From positions 124,001-188,000 of the forward strand of contig NZ_ABXW01000047.1 of NCBI RefSeq assembly GCF_000173415.1: a stretch of DNA of 64,000 bases, read 5' to 3'. This document shows positions 8,748 through 17,122 of the stretch, piece after piece; position 1 is the first letter of the stretch; every line of letters begins with the position of its first letter. The DNA is from Providencia alcalifaciens DSM 30120 (lineage in GTDB: Bacteria; Pseudomonadota; Gammaproteobacteria; Enterobacterales; Enterobacteriaceae). The notes under the pieces are model-generated. The model did not search any database. It saw nothing but the letters and a program-made list of their open reading frames with translations, and had not been told where the DNA came from. The position numbers and the translations under genes were made by a program.

Positions 8748-9860
8748 TTAAATTCCTTCTACTAATCGACGAATTTTTTGCGAAATAACATCGAGTTGTT
8801 CGGTGCTAACGCTACGAATATCAGCTTCAACTTTGCCTTCATTCGCTTTATATTCACGGAAATAAATTGCCGTATCGCCTTGCTTTAAATCAGCCATAAT
8901 TTGATAGGTCGTTTTGCCAATCGCTTTTTCATCAAAACTGATCTCGGCTCTGGCGATATCGCGTCCAGCGGAATCCCAAACGATGCGTGCTGAAATCCCT
9001 GAAATTCCATTTAAATCGTCAAGGAATTTATTCATACGGCTAACCATCTCTGCGCCGGTTTCTTTGGTCGCAGTGAGATATTGTTCGATAGCTAGCGTTA
9101 ATCCGAGAATACCTTCTTTACCCACTTTCATGGCTCGACCAATCCCTTGAGATTGGCGTTTAACCCATTCAACATACTGTTTTTTACCGATTACCAAGCC
9201 ACTAGTCGGACCTTCAATTGCCTTGGCGCCGCTATAAATAACGAGGTCGGCACCGGCTTGATAATATGTCGTTAAGTCTTCCTCTGCTGCTGCATCGACA
9301 ATCAACGGAAGCTGGTGGGCATGGGCCACTTTGGCGGTTTCAGCAACCGTTAACATGCTCTTTTGCACAGTATGGTGGGATTTGATATACAAAATCGCGG
9401 CGGTTTGGGGGGTGATTTTTGCCGCGAGTTGTACCGCGCTGCACTCATTAGCAAAGCCAGCTTCAATGACTTTACCGCCGCCTAAGGTGACCATGGTGTC
9501 TACGGGGGCACCAAAATTCACGTTATGTCCTTTAGGCAGAATAATTTCGCGAGGAACTGATTTGCTTGAGGAGTGTAAGTTCAAAAGGAGGTCATCATCA
9601 TCTTGAACAATAACAGCGGCGACGGCTTGGGCAATACCTGCGGATGCACAGGAAACGACGACAGCCGCCTCAACATTTAATAGCTGAGCGATGTATTCCC
9701 CAGTTTTGTTCACTAAATCTTTAATTTCAAAATAGTGATTCAGTCCATAAGTGACGCGTTCTACCACTTCTGGTGTCGGAGTCGAAACGCCCAGAATAGT
9801 CATTCGACCCGATGCATTGATGACGTGTTTTAATTGATATTTTTCATAGATTGATTGCAT
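8748..9860 (-). CDS. DgaE-family PLP-dependent ammonia lyase (SelA-like fold)
   Basis: 370 residues from ATG 9860; longer in-frame starts add unrelated sequence. Fold-type I PLP enzyme related to selenocysteine synthase, with the PLP lysine in YSGAKAIEGPTSG (K213) and the aspartate pairing with the pyridine nitrogen in LIVDAAAEED (D189). Salmonella DgaE converts D-glucosaminate-6-phosphate to 2-keto-3-deoxy-6-phosphogluconate plus ammonia. The natural substrate here is unknown but probably also a 2-amino-2-deoxy sugar acid phosphate. Its start overlaps the metallohydrolase end by 17 bases. Confidence 0.86.
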   Translation of the reverse strand: MQSIYEKYQLKHVINASGRMTILGVSTPTPEVVERVTYGLNHYFEIKDLVNKTGEYIAQLLNVEAAVVVSCASAGIAQAVAAVIVQDDDDLLLNLHSSSKSVPREIILPKGHNVNFGAPVDTMVTLGGGKVIEAGFANECSAVQLAAKITPQTAAILYIKSHHTVQKSMLTVAETAKVAHAHQLPLIVDAAAEEDLTTYYQAGADLVIYSGAKAIEGPTSGLVIGKKQYVEWVKRQSQGIGRAMKVGKEGILGLTLAIEQYLTATKETGAEMVSRMNKFLDDLNGISGISARIVWDSAGRDIARAEISFDEKAIGKTTYQIMADLKQGDTAIYFREYKANEGKVEADIRSVSTEQLDVISQKIRRLVEGI

Positions 9861-10983
9861 GTTCGGTTTCACCTTGCGCAGGAATAATATGTTTTCCACC
9901 GACGATGGCAGCAACCGGTACAAAACGATGTGTTCCGATACGGTGTTCCCCTTCTGCATCTGTCAGCTCAGTGGGTTCTTCTTTCAGGTCAAATAAGGTA
10001 ATGTCTGCATCAAAGCCCGGTCTTAAATAACCTTTGGCTGGAAGAGACAGTAAATCAGCGGCTTTTTCGGTTACGCAGCGTAAAACTTGTTCCGCGCTGA
10101 ATCCCATACACAGGAATTTAGTCATCACAAAAGCGAGGCTATACACGGGACCATTCACTCGGTTGCGGTGATAAATATCGGAACTAATAATGTCGGGGTA
10201 AGTCCCAATGCGCATGGCTTGTTCTGCCACTTTAAAGCTAAAACTTTCGCCACCGTGACCGACATCGAGGATCACGCCGCGGGCTAATGCTCGGGCAATG
10301 GACGGTTTCAGATAGCCGTCATCCCCTAAAATTTTATTAGGTTTGCCATTAAAACAGTGGGTGATAATATCGCCACGAGTGAGTAGGTCAGCCACGTCAT
10401 CAATATTAGGTGGGTTGTTTCCAATATGTACCATTAGCGGAAGCGCGTGTTTCTTCTGCATTTCTTTGGCTTTAATCAGCGGCGCTATACCATTTTCGCC
10501 TACCACACTTTTACTCATTCTTGCTTTCATACCAACCACAAAGCCTGGGTGGCGCTCAAGTGCGGCTTGGAAACTCGCATCATCGATATTGTCCATATTG
10601 GACAGTTCATTCTGAGCAATAATGCCAATGCGCGAAATATTCAGCAGTGAGAAGACGTTGGTTTTGGATTGAGTGGTTAACCGATAAAACCGATCAATAT
10701 CATCAGCTCCCACACTGCCCGCATCAACCAGTGAAGTGACACCGCCAGCAGCACCGGCGAGATCAGGTTCATCGAAGTAAATCGGTGACTCTGCAAAACA
10801 GTGGGCGTGAGAATCTATCCATCCAGCGCTAACATACCGCTTTCCTTCAAGATCAATAATTTTCTCAGCTTGCTGATTGTGGGAAAGCTCAGGGCCCGCA
10901 GCTTCGATTTTTCCGTCTTTGATTAGAATATCGATAATTGAACCATCGATACGCTTGCCCTGTTTGATGATTAGAGAATACAT
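9844..10983 (-). CDS. Amidohydrolase/deacetylase family metallohydrolase (EF_0837-like)
   Basis: 379 residues from ATG 10983, which has AAGAAGG five bases upstream; the longer frame to 11013 runs into the ERIC repeat. Amidohydrolase-superfamily TIM barrel with the metal motif DSHAH (57-61), the probable carboxylated lysine in VVGMKARMS, metal histidines in LMVHIGN and IITHCFNG, and SSDIYH near the end. Family members (COG3964) are often misnamed dihydroorotase or adenine deaminase; some cleave acetyl groups. Next to a DgaE-type lyase, it most likely deacylates the imported compound to expose its amine. It overlaps the next gene. Confidence 0.85.
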   Translation of the reverse strand: MYSLIIKQGKRIDGSIIDILIKDGKIEAAGPELSHNQQAEKIIDLEGKRYVSAGWIDSHAHCFAESPIYFDEPDLAGAAGGVTSLVDAGSVGADDIDRFYRLTTQSKTNVFSLLNISRIGIIAQNELSNMDNIDDASFQAALERHPGFVVGMKARMSKSVVGENGIAPLIKAKEMQKKHALPLMVHIGNNPPNIDDVADLLTRGDIITHCFNGKPNKILGDDGYLKPSIARALARGVILDVGHGGESFSFKVAEQAMRIGTYPDIISSDIYHRNRVNGPVYSLAFVMTKFLCMGFSAEQVLRCVTEKAADLLSLPAKGYLRPGFDADITLFDLKEEPTELTDAEGEHRIGTHRFVPVAAIVGGKHIIPAQGETEHAINL

Positions 10984-11001
10984 GATTACCTTCTTTATAG
11001 T

Positions 11002-11129
11002 CATACTCGTCAAACTTCAAACCGCAGCGTTGTTGTCTGCTCTTCCGCTACCCTAGTCACATACTTATGTATGCTCCTAGGGATATCGTCGCTTGCCGCC
11101 TAGCTGCAGCTTGAATTATTTAGAGTATG
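11002..11129. repeat. ERIC element 2, inside the DUF4310-metallohydrolase operon
   Basis: A 128-base element bounded by inverted ends CATACTC (11002-11008) and GAGTATG (11123-11129). It has the shared core CACATACTTATGTATGCTCC and TTGCCGCCTAGCTGCAGC. It occupies nearly all of the gap between the DUF4310 stop and the metallohydrolase start, 18 bases from the latter's start codon. Confidence 0.93.
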
Positions 11130-11181
11130 CTCAAGTGTTTGTTCTAAGTGATGCAAACCGTCGCATTTGTTCTAAATGCTA

Positions 11182-11832
11182 TTAAGCTGCGAGTGGGAAG
11201 AAATACCCAAATAACATCGCACCTAAGATAGCGCCTCCGGCGACAGGTTTTTGCCATACATAGAAAATCAGTGAGCCAATCAGTGCACCAATACCAATTG
11301 GAATCGATGCCGCCATCGCTGCCAATATAATCAATGGACCTAAGAAACGACCGGAGGTGTTACCCGCGCCCATCATGACATCTGCGCCAAATGTGGAGTT
11401 AGCTTGGGCAATGGTAAACTTACGAGCAAAAACAATAATTAAGCCGATAAGTACACCGAGGAATAAGCCCGTGAGCAGGGAGATCCAAAAGTTAGTGACT
11501 AAGATATCCCAGCCAGCCGCTAAAAAGAGGGCTGGAACACCTAAGCCAATACCGGTTTGTAGTGCACCACCGATATCTAAAATCCCCACTAATGACCCTT
11601 CTATGATCCGAGCAAACAGGAAACTGGCACCAAAGGCGGCAACCGCCCCGTAAACTCCAGTATCTAGCCCGGCGCGTAACATGGCGACGAAAGCCACTTC
11701 GTTAAAAGCACCGAAGCCGTACACCACATACATGTGCGTACCTGCGAAGATCCCAGCAGATAACAAGCCAACAAAGATAGGAAAGGACCATTCTGCGTAC
11801 CAAAAGTCTTGTTTGTTGATTTCAGTTGTCAT
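11182..11832 (-). CDS. DUF4310 family integral membrane protein (EF_0833/AHA_3914 type)
   Basis: 216 residues with six or so hydrophobic segments rich in Gly/Ala/Ile (for example GLLSAGIFAGTHMYVVYGFG, IIVFARKF between helices, GALIGSLIFYVW), so an inner-membrane protein. I recognise it as DUF4310, found almost only beside DUF4311, DUF4312 and the SFCGS protein. No biochemical function is established. The two membrane proteins DUF4310 and DUF4311, starting two bases apart, plus two small soluble proteins look like a PTS-like or other multicomponent importer; that is inference. Confidence 0.83.
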   Translation of the reverse strand: MTTEINKQDFWYAEWSFPIFVGLLSAGIFAGTHMYVVYGFGAFNEVAFVAMLRAGLDTGVYGAVAAFGASFLFARIIEGSLVGILDIGGALQTGIGLGVPALFLAAGWDILVTNFWISLLTGLFLGVLIGLIIVFARKFTIAQANSTFGADVMMGAGNTSGRFLGPLIILAAMAASIPIGIGALIGSLIFYVWQKPVAGGAILGAMLFGYFFPLAA

Positions 11833-11834
11833 GA

Positions 11835-12626
11835 TTATTTCCCGCTCAGCAGTCCGTGGACATATTCAAGCCACAGTGGTTTGTCTAAGTTGAAAGAGGT
11901 GATCATCTTCAGGTCAAATTCACGGAAGAAACCACTGAGAACGAACAGCAGAACAACGGTGATCATCATGGTACGCGTGATACGGTTCCAGCCATTGTCA
12001 TCCACGCCTTTACCAATCAAGATCCCTAACACTAAACCAGGGATTGCGTTACCCATGATTAATTGAGCACAACCGCCGAATAAGGTTGCCCAGAAACCAG
12101 AGCGACGACCGGCATCCATTGCGGCTAACCAGAAAATGACAGGCATCACGGTGTTAACCAGTAAGTTAGCTGCCGGTACAAGTACGTTAATCGCGGTAGT
12201 TTGCAGTGCTGCGGGTACCGCAGATGCTGTGGTATTTAAGAAGGCGACCACCAATGCCCCAATAATGGCACAGGCAATCGCCATTTTTTTCGGGTTATGC
12301 AGAGTGTCTGCCACACTGCGATTTTTGGTCAGTAGCGCTGCGGCGCCCCAGTTAGGAATAATACGATGGTCAACATCTTGGGTGAATGCACCCGCAGCGA
12401 CAGAAGATGCCCATGCGTTGAAGAAGAAGCCTAAGCCGAACGAGAAGTGTGATGCAGGGTCGCCTTCACATGCGTTTAATTCACCAAGTGTACGGAATGC
12501 ACCCATACCTTGTATGGTTGGCGCGTGGAACATACGTGCTGCCCCTGCGCCTAAACCGAAGCCGCAAAGACCGCCGATGATAAGGGACATGCCCAATATT
12601 TCTAAGAAAGATGCAGTTTCACTCAT
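11835..12626 (-). CDS. DUF4311 domain-containing membrane protein (EF_0832/AHA_3913 type)
   Basis: 263 residues. Hydrophobic segments near 10-30 (GGLCGFGLGAGAARMF), 110-135, 140-165 and 185-235 alternate with polar loops (LGELNACEGDPASH, DQDVDH-like stretch near 85). It belongs to a family conserved only with DUF4310/4312 and has no known activity. With DUF4310 it would form the membrane channel of the proposed transporter. The gap to DUF4310 is two bases and to DUF4312 26 bases, consistent with one polycistronic mRNA. Confidence 0.83.
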   Translation of the reverse strand: MSETASFLEILGMSLIIGGLCGFGLGAGAARMFHAPTIQGMGAFRTLGELNACEGDPASHFSFGLGFFFNAWASSVAAGAFTQDVDHRIIPNWGAAALLTKNRSVADTLHNPKKMAIACAIIGALVVAFLNTTASAVPAALQTTAINVLVPAANLLVNTVMPVIFWLAAMDAGRRSGFWATLFGGCAQLIMGNAIPGLVLGILIGKGVDDNGWNRITRTMMITVVLLFVLSGFFREFDLKMITSFNLDKPLWLEYVHGLLSGK

Positions 12627-12652
12627 GGAATTTACTCCAGACCTGATTGCTT

Positions 12653-12949
12653 TTATTGTTCTGTAAATGGAATTTCGTTGACAGAAAGTAAGGTGACATC
12701 CAGCGAAACGTCGAGTACAACACGAAAATGTTCACGTTTGCGTGGCAAAAAGAGAAAAAGAAATTTTTCTGTCCGCGAATGAGAGTGAGCACTAACAACC
12801 TCAACATCCTTTGGTTCTATCCGCAGGATAATGTCGGTGCTGTTCTTAAGTACGGTTTTTTGAATCGAATTTAAGGCGTCCGCAATGGCTTTTTGCTTGG
12901 TATCGCCTTGCCCTGTCACCCGTACTGTCGTTTCGATAGATTTTTTCAT
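12653..12949 (-). CDS. DUF4312 family protein (EF_0831/AHA_3912 type)
   Basis: 98 residues, soluble, no signal peptide. The N-terminus (KSIETTVRVTGQGDTKQKA) and the following alternating pattern suggest a small alpha/beta dodecin-like or regulatory fold, but I cannot assign a function. Its ATG overlaps the stop of the SFCGS gene by one base (TAATG), so the two are translationally coupled. Confidence 0.82.
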   Translation of the reverse strand: MKKSIETTVRVTGQGDTKQKAIADALNSIQKTVLKNSTDIILRIEPKDVEVVSAHSHSRTEKFLFLFLPRKREHFRVVLDVSLDVTLLSVNEIPFTEQ

Positions 12950-13314
12950 TAAGCGTTGCCGTATTTTTTATTAAAAGCTTTGACTAAGCGCTCGCCTAAC
13001 TCTTCCTTGTCCATAAAACCGAAACCTAATACATTGCAGCCCTCTGCAATTGCGGTTTCTCCTTCTTCAATCGAACGCATACCATAACGTGCTTTATAGC
13101 CATATTTAGTTTGAGCGGTGATAGCGCCTGCGCCACCGCTTCCACAGAATGAAATGCCCAGGTCTGCTTGCTCTTGGTTCATCACATCCCCGAGTTTCAT
13201 ATCGGCAGCGACGCCGGGTACGACAATGGCTTTTCCACCCGCGGTTTCAACGCCAGCAGCCACTTTTTGCCCTTTACCTAAACGATCGCCAATAACAATA
13301 ACTATCTGTTTCAT
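12949..13314 (-). CDS. Glycine-rich SFCGS family protein (DUF2620, EF_0830/AHA_3911 type)
   Basis: 121 residues with a Rossmann-like start (KQIVIVIGDRLGKGQKVAAG) and the name-giving motif ISFCGSGGAGAITAQT around Cys57. The size, the alpha/beta pattern and the single conserved cysteine before a glycine-rich loop resemble a PTS EIIB domain. That would make Cys57 a possible phosphorylation site, but this is inference; the family has no demonstrated activity. Another family member is E. coli YhfU. It follows the PRD gene after 32 bases. Confidence 0.82.
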   Translation of the reverse strand: MKQIVIVIGDRLGKGQKVAAGVETAGGKAIVVPGVAADMKLGDVMNQEQADLGISFCGSGGAGAITAQTKYGYKARYGMRSIEEGETAIAEGCNVLGFGFMDKEELGERLVKAFNKKYGNA

Positions 13315-13346
13315 AAAATATTCTCCAAAAAATTTAATGCTAAAAA

Positions 13347-13685
13347 TTAATCATTAGAACGGGCAACTTCAAAGTGGACTGAAAGCAAGTAAGTCTCTTC
13401 TGGTGCAAGTCCCGGAAGTGTATCGACGACTCGTTGTGCTAATGCAATCGAATGTGCTGAGATTTCATCAAACAAGCTAATATCCACTTCCGGTAAGGCT
13501 TCGCCAGTTTTGGCTCTATCAACCATGGCACGTAGATGAGACTCCAACATCTGCTGCTGTACATCTGTGGTGTAGCAACCCTCCTGTTTGAGCCAGTCAG
13601 TAATCACTGCTAGCAGTTTGTGTGTGACCTGTTGAACATCAAGGTCGTCCTCTAACATTTTGAAAACTACAACTGATTCATTCAT
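13347..13685 (-). CDS. Small PRD domain protein (EF_0829/AHA_3910 family)
   Basis: 112 residues forming a single PTS regulation domain with no DNA- or RNA-binding part. Candidate phospho-histidines are in ESHLRAMVDR and LSVHFEVA. First gene of the operon. Stand-alone PRDs of this family occur only in this cluster type and may relay PTS phosphorylation state to the transporter or to the divergently acting activator encoded upstream. Confidence 0.8.
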   Translation of the reverse strand: MNESVVVFKMLEDDLDVQQVTHKLLAVITDWLKQEGCYTTDVQQQMLESHLRAMVDRAKTGEALPEVDISLFDEISAHSIALAQRVVDTLPGLAPEETYLLSVHFEVARSND

Positions 13686-13781
13686 AACTATTTAAAATCC
13701 AAGATAATATTTCAAATCATGTAACTTCATTTATTCATGCTAATACCTTAGTCGCTTCTTTATTGTTTTTGCAGACAGGGA

Positions 13782-14154
13782 ATTTCCAGTTCTAAGTGGA
13801 AATAATTCGGAAGCATAAACGGACGATTTGAGGCTATTTTTTGGTCTAAAAGGAAGTTAACTGGAAAATGTTATGCATTATGAGGGACAAAAAGTAGGGG
13901 CTAATTATGATTAAAAGATTAAAGATATTTAAATTCAATAAATTAGATTGATTTTTTGAAATCTGGAAATGATGTTTGGAGGGTGTAATAAAAGTGGAAA
14001 TGAATAAATGGAAACATACGTAGAGTGGAAATTTTCACTTCCACTTACCTATTTTATGCATGAAATGGATGAATTAGACTAAAAATCATTTGATGGAGTT
14101 GTGGTTAGGATCACGTAAACAGTGTCCACTTCCCTTTTTCCGCAAGGAAGTGGA
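13782..14154. promoter_or_regulatory. Control region with repeated TGGAAA/TTCCA sites upstream of the DUF4310-type operon
   Basis: The 481-base gap 13686-14166 holds no gene. It carries inverted pairs ATTTCCA/TGGAAAT (13782-13803, 8-base loop), GTGGAA/TTCCAC (14024-14044), and TCCACTTCC/GGAAGTGGA (14125-14154, 12-base loop). Further single copies of AGTGGAAA or CTGGAAA lie near 13861, 13962, 13992 and 14007. No intrinsic-terminator T run accompanies them, so they look like operators for the activator encoded next door. The operon promoter must lie here, but I could not fix a -10/-35. Confidence 0.6.
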
Positions 14155-14166
14155 AACTCATTGAAA

Positions 14167-16104
14167 TCACACAATTCGAGCCAGGCTGTCTTTGGCTATC
14201 GCTTGGAACTCATTGAAGTTTTTAACATTAATGAGGCGTCGTGTTGTTTTTTCTTTGACGAAAGTAACAAATAGGTCATAAATTGCCATGGCTTCTTCAT
14301 AGTCCGTTTTACTGATTGCCAGTAAGAAAATAACATAGGCGTTTTCTTTGGTTTCTTTGTTCCACTCGATGCCTTTTGGGGCAAGGATGGTTGTCACAAC
14401 CGTTTTATTGGCGAGTAACCCTAAGGAGTGAGGTAGCGCAATGCCTTCACCGAGTAGCGTAGAGACAATGGATTCTCGCTCCTGCAATGACGGATAAAAA
14501 TCGGCAGTGACATAGCCGTCTTGTTGTAATTTATGGCAGACCGTTTGGAATAACTCTTCTTGGCTAATTTTTTCATTGATAACCATAAAGAAACGTTCAT
14601 CGAAGAAGCGCTCAATAATATAGGGACGGGTCTGATCCACCATCGCTAAGCGACCCACTTGTTCGAGCTGGTAGGGGGTTGGAAAGGGGGCAATTTTAAT
14701 AACGGGTTTATTTTTCTCGGAAATCCGTACGGTGGTGATCACAAAGTCTTCCGTTATCTCATCCAGAGATTCGTACTCTTGCAAGGTGAGTCCACGGCTA
14801 AATTTCAGCTGCGGAAATTCCCGCATGATTTTAGATTCCACGACACGAAATGTGGAGTTACCCGCATCGGTCACTACGAGCACTTCCGTTTGGCGTGCAG
14901 ATCCTGCCCCATAATTGCGTTCAAGACTAACGCCGATATGCACCGCCAAGTAGCCCAGCTCATCTTCATTGATTGGGTGTGGAAGCAACTGTTTGCTTGC
15001 ACTGGTTAACGCACTCAACGTGACATCATAGGCAAACGGATAATACTGCTTGATATCTGACAGGAGCGGATTTGGGGTAGATATATGGTATTGGAGCCGA
15101 GTAATTAAGGCGGCAAGGTGGGTATTTAAATCTTTTTTCAGCTTTTCATCATTACGCAGATCGTAGTTATACAAGTCATTGATATAATTTAAAATATACT
15201 CAGATAGTTCGTTGTGCTGGCTGTGTTTCTGCGAAGATGTATGTTGGTTACTGATGCGCTGCGCGATAATTTGATCATGTAAAAAACTCAGCTCAGCGGA
15301 AGATAAATCATTACCCAGAAAATAAATCAGCCCTTTGGAAATTTCATCGCAGGCTTGGTTGATGACCTCTTCGGATTCTTCATTTTTCACGCTGCTATTG
15401 AGCTCATGACCTCGGGTAATGCGCAAAATAGTCACTGCACAGTTAAAGACAAGGTAAAGATGACCCTCATTGCTGATGCGGATATCAAAGCGATTCAAAC
15501 TGTTATGAACCACTTTATTAATGTAGGTTAAATCCAGATTATCAAGACTTTCAGGATAGAAGGTCGCGAGGTCGGGGGTGATTTGTTCGCTGAATTGCCG
15601 CCATAATGCTTCAGTCATGCAGGCCCTAATTGCCCACTCACTTCCATTGAGACGAATTCCTTGGTGTGGAATACTTTCCAGTTGAACCTGATAGCGGTGA
15701 AGATGCTCTCTTACTGCGCCCATATCTTGTTGGATAGTGCTGCGGCTGACAAACCACTCTTCCGCGATATCATCGAGCTTGACGGGGAGTGATAGCATTA
15801 AGAGCTTGAGTAAGAGCGCATCAATGCGCTCTTTGCTCGTACGGGGGATCTGACCATGTTTATCATTTTGCTTGGTAAAGGCGGCAAAAGCCTCTGCATT
15901 TTCGATTTTTAATTGATAGCCACGACCGCGCTCATACACAATATGGGCACTATAGTCTTTAATTAATTCGTTGATTTCATTGATATCAGAACGAATGGTC
16001 CGTGTAGAAACCGAAAAGTTTTTCGCTAATTCATCTTGAGGGACAACCTCATTGAGGATCCGAGAGAAAATTTGATTGTGTCGCTGCAAAATGAACAAAG
16101 CCAC
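14167..16104 (-). CDS. MtlR/BglG-type PRD-containing transcriptional activator with EIIB- and EIIA-like domains
   Basis: 645 residues. Two N-terminal helix-turn-helix modules (LAKNFSVSTRTIRSDINEIN at about 26-45; DIAEEWFVSRSTIQQDMGAV at about 118-137) are followed by PRD1 (about 190-290) and PRD2 (about 300-400, with LGYLAVHIGVS). Then come an EIIB(Gat)-like domain (about 403-490) and a C-terminal EIIA(Fru)-like domain with the phospho-histidine motif GIALPHSLG. The HTH start, rather than a co-antiterminator RNA-binding domain, indicates a DNA-binding activator controlled by PTS phosphorylation. In the EIIB domain the usual Cys position reads VVTDAGNST, so no cysteine is present. It lies upstream of, and co-oriented with, the operon it probably controls. 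Confidence 0.85.
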   Translation of the reverse strand: MALFILQRHNQIFSRILNEVVPQDELAKNFSVSTRTIRSDINEINELIKDYSAHIVYERGRGYQLKIENAEAFAAFTKQNDKHGQIPRTSKERIDALLLKLLMLSLPVKLDDIAEEWFVSRSTIQQDMGAVREHLHRYQVQLESIPHQGIRLNGSEWAIRACMTEALWRQFSEQITPDLATFYPESLDNLDLTYINKVVHNSLNRFDIRISNEGHLYLVFNCAVTILRITRGHELNSSVKNEESEEVINQACDEISKGLIYFLGNDLSSAELSFLHDQIIAQRISNQHTSSQKHSQHNELSEYILNYINDLYNYDLRNDEKLKKDLNTHLAALITRLQYHISTPNPLLSDIKQYYPFAYDVTLSALTSASKQLLPHPINEDELGYLAVHIGVSLERNYGAGSARQTEVLVVTDAGNSTFRVVESKIMREFPQLKFSRGLTLQEYESLDEITEDFVITTVRISEKNKPVIKIAPFPTPYQLEQVGRLAMVDQTRPYIIERFFDERFFMVINEKISQEELFQTVCHKLQQDGYVTADFYPSLQERESIVSTLLGEGIALPHSLGLLANKTVVTTILAPKGIEWNKETKENAYVIFLLAISKTDYEEAMAIYDLFVTFVKEKTTRRLINVKNFNEFQAIAKDSLARIV

Positions 16105-16292
16105 AAGAACCCCTTTAAAATCAAAAATAAAGTTCGGAGTTAGAAAACGGATGGTCTTTTAACTCTCTTATGGCTGGACTCTATCACAGTGATATTAGGA
16201 TAGCGGAAATATAAATGATGAATTTTGCGAATCTATTCGCAAATTTTGGACCATTTTAGTCATAAACTCTCTTTTTCCTGCCTAAAAATTCC

Positions 16293-17000
16293 TTAAAGGG
16301 ACTCTCCCAAGTCGATCAATAAACCTCTAAATGGTTTCTCAGCGGTGAAGGTCAGAATATTTTCATCCTGAATAAACAGCCCATCATTGCAATTCATCGA
16401 AAGAGATTGCCCCTCTTTTCCTTTTACCAGTAAACCGCCATGAATAGATTGCAAATAGGCGTTTTTACCCCGTAATAGGATAGTTTTTGATTCATGAGGT
16501 TCAAGATAAATCTGGCTTATCCAAATTTTTTGGCGAAGCTGTAAGCTATCTTCATCTCCCTCTGGTGAAGCAATCAGTTTGGAATCTTTCTCCGCTAACA
16601 TCAATTTTTGTGGTGGCATAGATTCCTGCTGAGGACAGGCATTTAACCACAGTTGAAGCCGTGTTAATGGCGTCGTCTCACTGATATTATGCTCACTGTA
16701 ACTGAGGTCAGGGCGAGGAGAGAAACTCACACATTCTCCCGCTTTTGCGCTGACGGTGTTGCCTAAATTATCACGGTATTCAGCTTGTCCTTGCAGGATA
16801 ATATTCACAATATCAACGTGAGGATAAACTCTTGGTTGAAACGCGCTATTGGGCGCAAGCACTTCTTGATTTAGCACTTTCAACGTTTTGAATCCCATTA
16901 AGTCTGGATCAAAATAGTGTCCAAACGAAAAGGTATAGCGAGCTTGTAACCAACCGTAGTCTGCTTTCCCACAATGGTTAACTGATCTCAAATTCATCAT
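16293..17000 (-). CDS. yhaK: Pirin-like bicupin YhaK
   Basis: 235 residues, strongly similar to E. coli YhaK (233 aa): QARYTFSFGHYFDP, LNQEVLAPNSAFQPRVYPHVDI, SYSEHN and RAYLQSIHG-type motif (AYLQSIHGG). Pirin-family bicupins bind a metal; E. coli YhaK is a cytosolic protein proposed to sense or respond to oxidative/nitrosative stress. Divergent from yhaJ, as in E. coli, with a 122-base AT-rich intergenic region that should hold both promoters. The first two codons are both ATG. Confidence 0.93.
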   Translation of the reverse strand: MMNLRSVNHCGKADYGWLQARYTFSFGHYFDPDLMGFKTLKVLNQEVLAPNSAFQPRVYPHVDIVNIILQGQAEYRDNLGNTVSAKAGECVSFSPRPDLSYSEHNISETTPLTRLQLWLNACPQQESMPPQKLMLAEKDSKLIASPEGDEDSLQLRQKIWISQIYLEPHESKTILLRGKNAYLQSIHGGLLVKGKEGQSLSMNCNDGLFIQDENILTFTAEKPFRGLLIDLGESL

Positions 17001-17122
17001 AATGGTTAACCCTCACTCAAAATATATAGCCAGTAATATATTGTTATAATAAATATCTGGACGTTGAATTGTTAGCCAGTTAATCTGTTTCCATTATTCA
17101 AATTTCCTGAAAGAGATACATC

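Noticed and set aside
13686-14166. Sigma-54 promoter for the DUF4310-type operon
   Set aside because: No GG-N10-GC element of acceptable quality was seen on the minus strand, and the activator has no sigma-54 interaction domain.
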